DNA of 64,000 nt from assembly GCA_009823505.1 (NCBI GenBank), contig VZQC01006876.1:3759661-3823660 (forward strand). The letters are read 5' to 3'. The stretch's first letter is position 1; each line of letters starts with the position of its first letter. This DNA is from Rhizomys pruinosus. Its lineage: Eukaryota > Chordata > Mammalia > Rodentia > Spalacidae. Shown piece after piece: positions 27,001 to 40,503 of this stretch. Under the pieces are notes generated by a model. That model worked only from the letters and a program-made list of their open reading frames with translations, was not told the DNA's origin and did no database searches. The translations under genes and the position numbers were made by a program.

Positions 27001-30000
27001 TCCAGGCTGTGGAAAAGCCAGCAGACTCAAAACCAGGCTGCCATCTGTGAAGGTGAAATGAATTGTCAAGTGGCACACTAAATGGAATTAATAAATCAAG
27101 TTTGCAACTTTGCACACCAAATGAATAATGGGCTACTCTGCTAATTAATCCGGCCCAAAGCAGTCTATTTCCAGTTTAATAAGGGCTTTCACTTACCTTG
27201 CCAATCTTGACAGTTTCGGAATGTTCAAGGCCCAGAGCCAGCTGCTCCCAGGTCGGAGCCAGAGCTTTGCAGTGACCACACCACGGAGCGAAGAACTTGA
27301 TAAAGTGGTTGCCTGTAGGGAGGGCCAAGGTGGAGGGGGAAGTGGGGAAAGAGGCACTGGAATTCACATCACAGTTAACCAGAGGTTTAGCAGAAGAATA
27401 GAGCTTTGTTCTCTTGCTTACAAAACCTCAATTCCTTCTGGTAAAGCGGGACTGGCCATTATATATGTTTGTATCAGACTTCAAAACAATACTCAAAATC
27501 AAATTTGTCATCTTTTGAAGGATAACAGAACCAACTCATACTATGAAAACTGGCAACATGGGGAAAATTTATGCATTTATTCTGCCTCTTCTATAAACTA
27601 TTATTAATACTGCAAGTGACAGACGAGGGCTTTTTGAGGAGGAGCAAGAGAAGGGGAGGGAAGGTAGAAGAGGAGGAGGAGAAAAGGAAGAGGAGGAGGA
27701 GGAGGAGGAGGAAGAAGAGGAGGAATGCTTGAACAAGAGGTCAGATCAGCATGGACAAGCTGTTGAGAGACCAGATCAGACAATGGCTAAAATAAGACTA
27801 TGTCCCTAGATCCACCTGCCAATTTATAGATTTATAGGGGGTGGGGAGGCAAGGAAATGCATGACTCTATGTAGCACAAAGACTCGCTCAGTAAAGTCAA
27901 GATTGTAGGGGGTTCTACAGGTCTACAAACCATGCTCAGCAAACAAGACAGAAAGAAATGTTGGGAAACATGCAGATCAAGAGCCTAAAAGACACACAGA
28001 GACCACTTACATGCAGCAAAAATGCATTCATGATCCATAAAAATCCAACATAAAGTTGCAGAAAATAATTGAGCCATCCTAAGTCAGAGATCAGCTACAT
28101 ATAAGAATAACCAAACTAACCAGGTCTGGTGGTGAAAGCCTCTAATCCTCACACGCAGGAGGCAAAGGTAAGCAGATCTCTGTGAGACTGAGACCAGTCT
28201 AGACTACACAATGAGTTCCAGGCAAGCTGAGGCCACATGGAGTCCCTGTCTCAAACAAACAAACTAAACAACAGTGTGTAGGAATATGCTTGAGCTTGAG
28301 GCCCTAAGGAGGGCTGCTCTCATGGGAAGAGCCTCCTCTGAGGAGTGAAGGAGAGAGGCCGGAGCAGAGGTCTGTGGTGCAGACAGCCACAGGAGGCTCT
28401 GATTTCCTGACTGGTCAGTGATCAGGAAGACTGTCATATAATTCACTATGCCCTGCTTCTGCTTTATATGTATTTATGTTGTATTGTGTCCCAAAACAAA
28501 AGGTTTTAAAAAATATTATCACCCTCCTGGTTAATAAAAATAAAAATAAAGTCCTCACATTGTTAGCTAGACACTGAAGATTTTATCGGGGCTGTTCTAC
28601 ATTTGGCTGACAGCAACACAAATCAGGCCATAGCCAGGAAGAGTCTTCCATGGATGCTGGGCAGTGGCCAGATCCCCTGTGAGCATGACCTGCCACATTG
28701 ACACTTGTGGCTATGCTCTTATTGTTATAGCAACTATGCATTTCAGGGAAATGGTGAAAACACTTATTTGAAATCACGAGCAACTCACCTGCAAGGCTGG
28801 AATCATCATGTGTGCTCAGACATGTGGACCTCGAACCCTGGGTGGCAGGGTGGAGGCCAAACCCAGAACCCAAGTACCACTAGTGGGAACCCAGCTAGGA
28901 TCAGAATCCATGGCTACCCTCAGAGGAAAGAGCCTCAGCGAGCCCTGGAGCAGCAAGTGTGGGGTCGGCAGGATGTGTCCTGCAACAGAGCCTTGCTCTG
29001 GGTAGGCCCAAGCTGGCTTGTGGGAGGCTGTCTATGACAAGGCGATCTGGGTGCACATTCTAGGTAGAGCCCAGGTCAGTCCAACTTCCTCATAGAGGAA
29101 ATATGCCGTAGGAATGCAAGTGCAGGTTACATATTACATAACTAATTAGAATACAAATGAAAAGGGCTAAAGACAACATGATAAATTGAGGGCTAAAGAC
29201 AACATGATAAATTGTTTGAATGATACAGGTGGTGGGGGAAGGGCCCGATTCCCAGCAAGCACAGCTTTGAGGCCAGATACAGTTCTAAGTCCACTCTTAC
29301 AACTGTTTGCAACCCAATTTTCTGGGGAGATTTCTTTCCATGACAGCACTTGATAATGGAGTGGTGAGGAAGCCGTGTGTGCCTTCTAGCTATACAGTGG
29401 AGCAAACCTCTGAAACATGTCCATGTGCTAACAAAGACAGTCTTGTGTCTTATTTACAGTGGACACTATAGGTGGATCATTTCGATATTCAGGAGACCAA
29501 CTCCAAAAGCAAGCGTAAAGAACACTGACTTTGATTCCTAGGCTGTAACAGTCCTACTAAACTCTGTTTAAACAAGAGAGGTGTTTGCTTCTGCATCTGA
29601 TCAATAAGCACTCAATTAACATGAACACACTTTCCTATCCGAGGGTGCTGTGTACATCTGTCTAGTATACAGACAGCTTTAGCTGAGGATCAGGCCAGGC
29701 CTGTCTACAAGGGCAGCAGAGGAAGAGAGTGGGTATGAGCAGGCGGATTAAGCAACAATCCTAATGGTGCTGAAGAAACACTGAGTCAGGAAGAGATGTG
29801 CTATGAGCCCTCAGGTAGCAGAGGAACGCTCTGCTCACGCAGCGTCACAGTGGGCAGTTGCCATCCTTACCTTGTGCGACATGCAACTCAAAGTTGCCCG
29901 CTGAGAGCTCGTACAGCCCCTGCTTGAGCTCTGGGGCTCTGGGGGGTTCTGCTTCTGGCTCTGGTGTCTAGCAGGAAGAAACAAAACAACAGGTCAACAG

Positions 30001-32063
30001 CTTTGTCCTTGAGGATGCACTAGAGCCATGGAAATGGCCTCACCTAGAACAGTCTGCACATGCCGGGCTTCACCTGTCTACCTCACACTGAGTGCACACC
30101 AGACTACCATAAAGAAGAATAAGCTTTAGAAGTAGCTTCTCCATGTAGGAGATGGAGACTGTGGAGTTTGACATAGCTGGACAAAAGGGTGTGGAGGCAG
30201 GCAACAAATGTTACAGCCTGGTGGAGTTCCGGTCCAAGGGGGTAACTGCACAGCACACTGTAACCATTTAGGCACTATCCACATTTTACAGGGCCTCTAC
30301 AAAATTACCAGTAGAATTATCAGAACAGTAAGAGTAAGGAAAACAATGGGGGCGACGAGATCCCAACAAGGCTGACCCTACTGCAGGAGACCTGACTACA
30401 TGTGGAGGTCCTGGGGGCACTGTTGTCGTTTGCTCTCTGTGGCTGTGGTCAATGCCATGACCGAATAGCAGTTTGGCTGAGGAAAGGGTTTATTTCATCT
30501 TACAGGTACAGTCTATCATCAGGAGAAGTCAGGGTAGGAGTGTAAGGCAGGAACCAGGGGGCAGGACCTGAAGCAGAGACCACAGAGGGACACTGCTTAC
30601 TCATTTCCTCAGCTACCTTTCCCATACAGTCCAGGCCCACCTGCCAAGAGGCGGCACTGCCCACAGTGGGCTGGCACCCTCTACATCAATCAGCGATCAA
30701 TAAAACGCCCCACAGACGTGCCCGGAAGGCCAGTTTGATGGAGGAAATCCCTCAACTGAGGTTTCCTCATTCCGGGTATGCCTAGGTTTGTGTCAGGTTC
30801 ACAAAAACTAACTAGCACAGGCAATGACCACAACACTGCAACCTCCAGTGGGGAAAGAAATGATGGAGGGTGTGACAACCAGGATGCTGCTGACAGACAA
30901 CCAGGATGCTGCTGACAGACAGACAACCAGGATGCTGCTGACAGACAACCAGGATGCTGCTGACAACCAGGATGCGGGAGACCGAGTGAGACCCGTGGGA
31001 CAGAACATGTAGGTTATGGGGCTGCAGAGAGGACTCAGCAGTTAAGAGCACCGACTGCTCTTGCAGAGGACCTAGGTTTGATTCTCAGCACCCACATGGT
31101 GGCTAAGAAGTGTCTTTAAGCTGGGTGTGGTGGCACACACTTTTAATCCTAGCACTCGGGAGGCAGAGGCAGGCAGATCTCTGTGAGTTCAAGGCCAGCC
31201 TGCTCTACAGAGTGAGTTCCAGGCCAGCTGTGGCTATAGAAAGACCCTGTCTCAAAAAAGAAAAGAAAAGAAAAGAAAAGAAAAGAAAAGAAAAGAAAAG
31301 AAAAGAAAAGAAAAGAAAAGAAAAGAAAAGAAAAGAAAAGAAAAGAAAAGAAAAGAAAAGAAAAGAATATGTAGATTATAGACCTCAAGGACCCTCCTCA
31401 CCAAACATGGCTTAGAGAAGACAGCCATGAAGAGAATAAGGGAAAATCAAAGAACTGAGACACAAGTCAACAGCCACCTCCACATGAGTACCACAGATGC
31501 ACAAGACAGCAAGGAGACAACAGCAGCTGATTGACCAGCTGAAAATGCGTCTGCTCCATAGGCTGAGCAGGTCGGGGTGAGGAAATGCTGGCTTACCATC
31601 TCTATGATCATCTGATCATCCAAGAAGAAATAAGGATGAAATTCCAGCAATAAGAAACGAACAAAAGGCCCTGGGTGTGGTGGTGCATGTCTTTAATCCC
31701 AGCATTTGGGAGGGAGAGGCAAGGGGATCTCTGAGTTAAACGTCAGCCTGATCTACATATTGAATTCCAGGCCAGCCAGGGCTACAGAGGGAGATCATAT
31801 ACTATTTGCCTTGTCTATGCAGCATGAAGTTTTTATTTTTATCTAGATACCTCTTTTTGGTAATGACAAATGTGGGTTTATTTTTTATTTAAACTTGGTT
31901 TTCTGTCAGGTGTGGTCGCACACATGCTTTTAATAATCCCAGCATTTAATAATCTCGGGGAGACAGAAGCAGGTGGATCTCTGTGAGTTCAAGGCCAGCC
32001 TGGTCTACAGAGTGAGTTCCAGGACAGCTGGGGCTACAGGAAGACCCTGTCTCAAAAAAAGAG

Positions 32064-32102
<39 letters not shown>

Positions 32103-35100
32103 ACCTTGTTTTTTTTCAATATACTTTTAACAGTTTTAAATTGTTTCATATATGACTGAGGTTTGTTTTTTTTTTTTTTTTACTATGTTTAATTATGTGT
32201 ATGTCTCTGTGGGTATGTGCATGTCAGTTCAGTACTCACGGACTCCAGAAGAGGCTGTTGGCTCCCCTGGAACTGAAGTTACAGGGGAGTAAGCGACCTA
32301 ATGTGGGTACTGGAACTGAGTCCAGGTAAGCGACCTAATGTGGTACTGGGAACTGAGTCCAGGTAAGCGACCTAATATGGGTACTGGGAACTGAGACCAG
32401 GTCCTCTGCAAGTCACTTGGGCACTGGGCCATCTCTCTAGTCCCAAGATGAGATTCTCAAGAACTTCATTTTAATTTGTAATAAAAGCTTACAATTTGAT
32501 TTTTTAATGTAATGCTTTTGATGTTTTGTGTATTTCAGACATCATTTTTCAGTTCAATTTAGACATTCCCCTTTCCCTTCCCCCGACCCCACCCCAGATC
32601 ATGCATTCTGCCATAAATGTCCTGCATCTTCTCTTCAGGTTTTTTTTTTTTTTTTTTTTTTGGTCTTTTTGAGACAGGGTCTCCCCATAGCCCCAGCTGT
32701 CCTGGAACTCACTCTGTAGACTAGGCTGGCCTTGAACTCACAAAGATCCGCCTGCCTCTGCCTCCCAAGTGCTAGGATTAAAGGCTTGCACCACCACGCC
32801 TGGCCTAGTCTTTTTTTTTTTATGTTTAGAAATTCACATTTTCCTAAAGGTTTGCACCACCACGCCTGGCCTAGTCTTTTTTTTTATGTTTAGAAATTCA
32901 CATTTTCCTCCTTTAATTTTATATTACTCTACAATATGAATACATATTTTACAATTTGATTTTTAAATAAATCAACAAGCTTCAAGTACTTGTTAAGAAA
33001 AGTCTTAAAACAACAACCCTCCCTCCAAAAATTGTGTATTCCTGGACTTTCATCATTTGAAATTTCTGGAAACTTTTAGTAAAAAACCTTAATAGTAGAA
33101 ACCTAGATAAGGGCATAATTGTTGCTGGGGGAGAAAGCAACTCTGTACACCAACTGCGATCCTGCCCAGCTCTGAACCTCTCTGAGGCCAAGTACATCCA
33201 ACCACGCAACCAGAAGTGAAGACCACGACGCCAGATATACAGGATCATGGTACGCGAGTCCTACCTGGCAGTTCAAGATGCTACAGATATCAAAGTAAGT
33301 TACTGCAGGCTTTAAAAGAGTTATCAGGAAACACATAAAATCATCCTTTATGCCACTGTCTTGTCAAAACATGGTATCTGTCTACAACCCTAACTCCTGG
33401 GAGAGAGGCAGGAGGGTCAGGAGCAGTAGCAAAATGATTCAAAGGGTTAAGTGTATACACAGAATTATGATCCAAAGGGGAATGTAAGCTGGTGCGGTCA
33501 GATCAGGTGAACTCAAACTTTAGCTGGATGGCATCCTTTTGGAGACATCCAAAGGGTGCCTAATAGTAAGCCTTCATCTATGGCACCTGCAGCACACTCC
33601 ACTTCAGTGCTCCTTGGCAGACGCCCACCCCATCCCCATCATCCTGAGAGCACCACAACGTGTCAGAAATGGGACAGTCTCCCCTCGTGGTGATAGAAGA
33701 AGTTGACGAGACTGAAGGAGGAGTCTGCCCATAGTTACCAAGAGCCATAAAAAGTGTCTTGATTTAATTTTTGGCTTTGCATATTTAATGACTAAATATT
33801 TTAATTATTTAAATTTAAATATTCTAAAACTATCACTCAAAAGGGGAGAAAAATTCTTTACAAAGATAAACATGTAACTTACAGCATTGATGATGACAGA
33901 AAAATTCTAAGTAATCTAAGTACCTACCAACAGAAGAGCCAGGTTATAACAATCTACATATGACATATAAATAATATAGTATCAATAAAAATACCAGGCA
34001 AATCATTAATGAAACATTTATATTTAGTAACTAATTGGGAAAAAAGGAGAAATCCAAGGCCAGCAAGATGACTCAGCAGAGGAGGGGATTTGCCATCAAG
34101 CCTGAGTACCTGAGTTTGATCTCCACAGTCCACATGGCAGAAGGAAAGAACAGACCCTGACAAGTTGTTCTCTGACCTCCACACAAGTACTGGGCTATGC
34201 ATGAACATCTACATGCACACACACATGCACATGTACACACATATGCCAACACACACAGAATTTTTTTAAAAGAAAAAGTGTAAATTAAACCTATGTGTAT
34301 AATATATACTAAAAAAGACAAAAATGTAGAAAAGCAAATATGGAAATATAAAAAATCGGGGGCTGGAGAGATGGCCTAGCGGTTAAGTGCGCGGACTGCT
34401 CTTGCAGAGGACCCGGGTTCGATTCCCAGCACCCACATGGCGGCTGAGAACCATCTTTAACTCCAGTTCCAGGGGAATCTGACGCCCTCTTCTGACCTCT
34501 GAAGCACTGCACAACACGGGTGCACAAACCTACATGCAGATAGTACATTCATACACATAAAAAATAAATTTTCAGAAGACTGCTGCTTTAAAAAAATAAA
34601 ACAAATTAAAAAAATTTAAAATAAAAAATCGGGTAGAACATAAGAACTGGTGAACTTTCTTTTCTCTGAATATAATTCAGCCATAGCACTAATGGGAAGA
34701 AAATTCATAATTTGTTCTTTATGAATATAAAATGTACATATTATTATTTAGACACAAATATAGATAAGGAACTTTTTTTTTTTTGAGACAGGGTCTCCCT
34801 ATAGCCACAGTGGGCCTGGAACTCTATAGACCAGACTGGCCTTGAACTCACAGACATCCACCTGCCTCTGCCTCCCAAGTGCCAGGATTAAGGGCGTGCA
34901 CAACCACGTCCGGCTTAAAGACAGTTCTTGGCCACCATGTGGGTGCTGGTAATTGAACCTGGATCCTCTGAAAGAGCAGTGGGCGCTCTTAACTGCTGAG
35001 CCATCTCCCCAGCTCAGAGATAAGCAACTTTTAAAAATGTTTCTGTATGGGTTGGAGAGATGGCTCAGTGGTTAGGAGCACTAGTTGTTCTTGCAGAAGA

Positions 35101-38100
35101 CCTGGGTTTGAATCCTAGCACCCACATGGTGACTAACAACCATCCATAACTCCAATTCCAGGGGATCCAATACCTTCTTCTGACCTCTGTAGACATTGTA
35201 TGACATGGATGCACTTGTATACATGCAGGCAATATAGGCATACACATAAAATAAAAATGAATAAAATATAAAAAATGTTTTTTTCTTAAAAAGTTAAGTT
35301 CAAATTGTGGGTAAGTCAAGGTCAATGGTAGAGTGTTTGCCTAGTATGTTTATGATTGGGTTTGATTCCCAATGCGGTGGGGATTGGGGGCAGGCAAAGG
35401 ACAGAGCTAAGTTCAAATTGATGCAAAGTTTGTTTAAGTCTTTTTGAGACTATCAGCTCCTTTCTAAAATTGTCCTCCCCATCTCATACCCACACCCTCT
35501 TACAAAAGAGCATTTTCACAGAGACACAGTGCCAAGTTTCAATTTATACGAAAATTCCACCTACCCCTGCAACTTTCTCATGTGACAAAGATGCAAATTC
35601 ACCCAGAAACTTGTGGCTTCCTGCTACCTAAAATTAGTGAAGTCTCTAGTCAACTCACTGAACACTGTGGACCAAGATCATCACCACAGCTCTGGGGGTT
35701 TCAAGCCCGAGGTGTAGCAGCACTAAAGGGGCCAAGTTTCTAATGAGATGTGCCATCTACAGAGAACACAGGGCAAGAGCTGCAGAACCACACACACACC
35801 CTTGGAAATGGCGCCAATGAGAGGCAAAGCTCTAAATTACTGCTAGGAGCACACACAGCCACAATAAAGTAGTCTTGATGAACTGCTCACGTTGCGGCTG
35901 CTCTCAGAGCCGCCACATGTTCTACATAGTCTGTCAGAAATGTGCCGCAAGGGAAGCTGGCCATTTTTCCCATCCCACTGACACTACAGCATAAGCCATC
36001 AAAGTGCAAGCCCTGTAAGCCTGAGCACACAGCCTCTATGGCAAAGGACCACAAGCAGAGCAGCCTTTAAGGAAGAAAATGTCCTTATCAGCCTTAGTAA
36101 GCAACACTTAGAGCATCCTGACAGTACTTGCATACAGGGAGAAGCCAGAAGACCCAGAGCGTTTCTTAAGGGAAGGCAGAGCCTTGGGGGCTGAGGAACA
36201 AGAAGAAAAGAAAAGGTCCACACTGTGGACAGCCAGTGGAAGCAAACTGCAGCAGGGACACGAGTGGTCGAGGTGGAGATCTTTGGTGGAGAACAGGGAG
36301 GAAGCACTGGCTTGGATGAGGTTCTAGCCCCAGGCGGTCAATGCAGTCTTCTACTACCACGTGACTGTTCATCTGAATTCACATGAAAGTGACACAGCAG
36401 CTACGTTACAAAGCGGAAAGCGTCTACCCATAAGTGTCCTGAAATATGTGCACAGGATACCACCCAGGACTCAGCAGGAGTGGGAGGGAGGGAGACAAGG
36501 CTTGTGATAATGTGGTAACTGCTGAGGCGAGGACGTAAAGATGTTTCTCTTGAGTTCTGTGCATGTTTGAATATTTTCAGCTCAAGAAATTTCTTCTTAA
36601 AGTTACTCTACCTATGTTATCAGTCCATTCTAAGACAGCTGAACTGTGTATTTGAAAAAGGCAGCCTGGAGACTGTAAGAGGCTCCTCACCAAGCCGGCA
36701 GTCCTGCCTCCTCCTTCAACGGAGCAATTTGTGAAGACACCACTGTTTGCAAAACACAGTCACTGAACAGTGGTCCACTCCTCAAGGACTGGGAAGCTTC
36801 AGTGAGCTGACTCAGGACGGCCTGCAACAAAGCACCCAGAACAACCTTGGATGGCTGGGGGCTGCCTTGTACTAATGTAAGAGCTTTTAGCTCCTGGCTG
36901 GAGGCTCAGAACAGAATGGAACGATTCTGACAGCTCATTTAAAATGTAACAGTCAGGCATGGTGGTGCATGCCTTTAATCTTAGCACTTGGGAGGCAGAG
37001 GCAGGCGGATCTTTGTGAGTTCAAGGCCAGCCTGGTCTACAGAGCAAGTTCCAGGACAGCTGGGGCTACAGGGAAACCATGTCTTTAAAAGGAAAAAAAA
37101 AAAAAAATGTAACAGTCACATGACTAATACTGCTTTAAAGGAATCATGGTTAACTACTTAAAAAAAAAAAACAACTGGGGCTGGAGAGATAGCCTAGCGG
37201 TTAAGAGCACCGACTGCTCTTACACAGGACCCGGGTTCGATCCCCAGCACCCACATGGCAGCTGAGAACCGTTTGTAACTCCAATTCCAGGAGAACTCCA
37301 GTTCCAGGGGAATCTGACACCCTTTTCTGACCTCCACGGCATTGTACAACACTGGTGCACAAACCTACATGCAGACAGTACATTCATACACATACAAAAA
37401 TAAATAAAATAAAAAGAATATTAAAAAAAATTTTTAAAAAAAACAACTAAACCAATGGAAGGTAAAGTTAGTGACTTACAAAAGAAGCTATCAGAAACAA
37501 AAGCAGTGATGTAAGGGTGGTGGTGGTGTATGCCTGTAATCCCAGCCTGGGGTGGGAGTGAGGGGGTGGGAAGAACAGGGAATCCTGAGTTCATCCAGCC
37601 TGAGCTACATAGTGAGAAGCAAGATTAAGCAAAAAAAGGAGCAATGTAACCAAGAAGTTGAAGTAAAACAAAACCTGAGCTCCCTCAGGACTTGAGATAT
37701 GGAACTCAAGACCATAAGGAAGACTCCACCAGGTCCTTGCCGTAGGAATATAAGGACAGTTCCTCAGGCAGTCAAGATGATGGACTGCCCTATCCAAGCA
37801 GTAGGTCAGAAAATCTGCAGCTATCCTAATGGAGGGAGACAGCCAGCACAAGAGTCAGATGAACATACAGCGGACACTCTGCTAACAGCTTCTTTTAAGA
37901 ATAATGATTCCCGTTTATTCAGTATCCCATAGTCAAGAGAAAACACTCTCTAGTTGCTGTTTGCAAATTTAAATCCATTTAGCCAATGAATATTGCTACA
38001 ATTACTGAGGCTCTATTTACAACTGAAAAACTCTACTTTCTGGCCTCGTGTGGTCACCCGCAAGCACAGCAAGGAGTAAAGGAAGGAGGAGGGAACACTC

Positions 38101-40471
38101 ACAGCCGGCTCCTCGTTCAGCGTCTGCAGCATCCAGGTTTCCAGTGCCTGCAAGTCTCGAGGACCCTGGTACTTCACTGCTTCTTGGCCAGGTTTAAAAA
38201 GCTTTAGGCTGAAAGAACAAAATTAGGTAGAGAAGTTCTCAAGCTGCTCTGGGGTGAAGTCATTTAGTGAAGCATAGAAGCTGGCACCTATCTGCCACTC
38301 TGATAAAACCTGAAAAAGAAACAAAAACCATGTTCTGGGAGTATGCTCACACGATCCTGAAGTTCCAGCCACATGCACGGCAAAGCTGGGAGCATGCTCA
38401 CACGATCCTGAAGTTCCAGCCACATGCACGGCAAAGCCAGTGTGCAGTGTGGAGAACTCCCACACTGCTCCTTGCTTTTCCTGCCCCCAGGTTTCTGTTT
38501 CCCCTTGTTGCTCCGGCTGCTGCTGTGTGGGAGTCTGCATCAGGCCTAGATCATACAGCTCTGCTTTGCAAGAAATGTACCTCCAGGCCCCATGGCAGGT
38601 GACAGATTTAAAAAGCATGGATTCCCTGTTACTGATAGAATTCAAGCTCCCAACTGTCAGGGGCCCTGATAGCTGCTGTCCATGTGCTCATGTCTCCATC
38701 TACCTGCCTGTGCCCCCGTCCGGCTGTCCGACTCCCTGTCCTTCTGTTCACATCTGCAGAGCACAATATTTCTATATAGTGGCCTCTGAAGGAATCTGCA
38801 GAGTGTGAGAGAAGCAAAGGATATACCAGAGGATGATCTTTCAATGTCCTGGTCCTAGATCACCCCACTGATAACATGCCTGAGATGAAATTTCACAGTT
38901 GTCTACATTATGGTAAAAATGTAGCTACTCTCACAGAAGAAAAGGAAATACACCCCAAGGTCTGTTAGCAAGCCTGCTCACCAAAGAACCCTCTCACACC
39001 TCTGTGGCATGGATGAGGCTTTTATGAATTCATAGAAAAATTTTATGAATTGATATAAAATGTTCAGAAACATATTTTTAAGTCAGGATGTACAGAACTC
39101 AGACCTGTAGGTTTAAATAGCATCACATGCTGGGTGGCTGTGGGCCTGACAGCCTTTAAACAACAGAAATTCATTTCTTGCAGTTCTAGAGACTAGAAGG
39201 CCCAGATCATTCATTCAACGTCCACGAGAAGGGAGAAGCCAGGTGTCTGCAATCTCAGCACTGGGAAAGCTGAAACACAGAACTACTGTGAGTTCCAGGC
39301 TAGTCAGGCCTACACCGTAAGTTCAAAGCCAGCATGGACTACATGTAAAGGTCCTGTCTAACCACTGCTGCCTACTTACCATCTAAAACAGAACCAGAAA
39401 AAAAAAAAATATCAAGGTCAGCCTGTTCTACATAGTTCCAGGCAAGGTGTGGCTACAGGGAGACCCTGTCTCAAAACAAAACAAAACAAAACAAAACAAA
39501 ACAAAACAACCAATGGTATTTCTCCATCTTCCTCTCCTTCTTCTGTCTCCACACACCAAAGTGCTTCAACAGGTACATTCTCAAGATACCAGAAAGAACC
39601 AGGGCTCATCAAAATCATTTTTTGTTTGTTTATTTATTTGCTGAAGTTAAAATACAGTTAAGACCTAGCCTGTGTATGTGGGTTTGGTTTGATGTTCCCC
39701 CTTATTTGGTATATATTGAGCAAAACAAAAAAATCTTGTTGGAGTAAAAGATTCTTCTAATCAACTCAAGTCTGAGATTCTTCCCTATAAAATTCAAAGA
39801 GCCTGGGAAGGGTTGGAGATTCCATCACAGACCCTCCAGTCAGCCTGCAGCATTGACTTCGATGCTTAGTTGACAGAGGTGAAGGAGGTGACAGGCTGAG
39901 TGAATGGAACTAGCCCAAAGTTCAGGCCCAATTTCTCTATACAAACTCCCCAGACATGTGTGTCTCCTAGCAATCTGTCTCTTCCTGGGAGACTGACTTT
40001 GGGAGAGAAAATGCATCGCTCTGAAAAATCCTACCACAAATAATGATACTAGTGATTGAACCATGACCCCCCCAAACAGAGCCATTAAAACCCTAACCCC
40101 TGATGTCGGGATATAATATTATTCACAACTAGGATCTCAAAGTAGGTTAGTATGACAGATGTTCTTACAAGAAAGGGATACTCTGACCCAGAGACACACA
40201 TACAAGGTCTGAGTAGTACAAAGGTTGATGCTGATAGAGTTTGGATCTGAAAGTCTCCCAAAGCCTTGTGTTAAGGGCTTGGCTGCCAATGTGTGCTGCT
40301 GGGATGTGGTATTAAGAGGCAGGGCCTAAGCTCGGCATGGTGGCACACGCCTTTAATCCTAGCACTTGGGAGGCAGAGGCAGGCGGATCTTTGTGAGTTC
40401 AAGGCCAGCCTGGTCTACAGAGTGAGTTCCAGGACAGCTGGGACTACAAGGAGACCCTGTCTCGAAAAGAC

Positions 40472-40503
<32 letters not shown>

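Larger units (their letters stand above)
24778..27196 (-). other. Txndc5 intron 5 (2.4 kb)
   Basis: GTAAGT...TTTTCAG in phase 0. Contains an ID+B1 composite (25,160-25,390) and a B1 fragment (25,565-25,670). About 25,700-27,190 has no recognised repeat; it includes a 198-codon open frame on the gene strand (26,364-26,960) without known homology. About 26,995-27,190 is AT-rich and repeat-free. Confidence 0.8.
27313..29870 (-). other. Txndc5 intron 4 (2.6 kb)
   Basis: GTAAGG...CCTACAG in phase 1. Contains a purine tract (27,625-27,726), a B1 (28,115-28,265) and a 26-bp direct duplication (29,164-29,215). The rest is not recognised. Confidence 0.8.
29968..38102 (-). other. Txndc5 intron 3 (8.1 kb)
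   Basis: GTGAGT...GCTAG in phase 0. Very SINE-dense between 30.4 and 37.6 kb (listed separately). About 33,000-34,040 and 35,400-36,950 show nothing I can name. Confidence 0.8.

Noticed and set aside
30873..30976. CRISPR-like regular repeat
   Set aside because: Units are directly abutting with no unique spacers, and the host is a vertebrate; it is a minisatellite.
31149..31388. Low-complexity Phe/Ser/Leu-rich - strand frame
   Set aside because: Produced by the (AAAAG)n microsatellite and a B1 element.
34372..34450. tRNA gene suggested by A-box and B-box motifs (GGTTCGATTCC)
   Set aside because: These belong to the tRNA-derived head of B2 SINEs, with no cloverleaf or 3' terminator in place.
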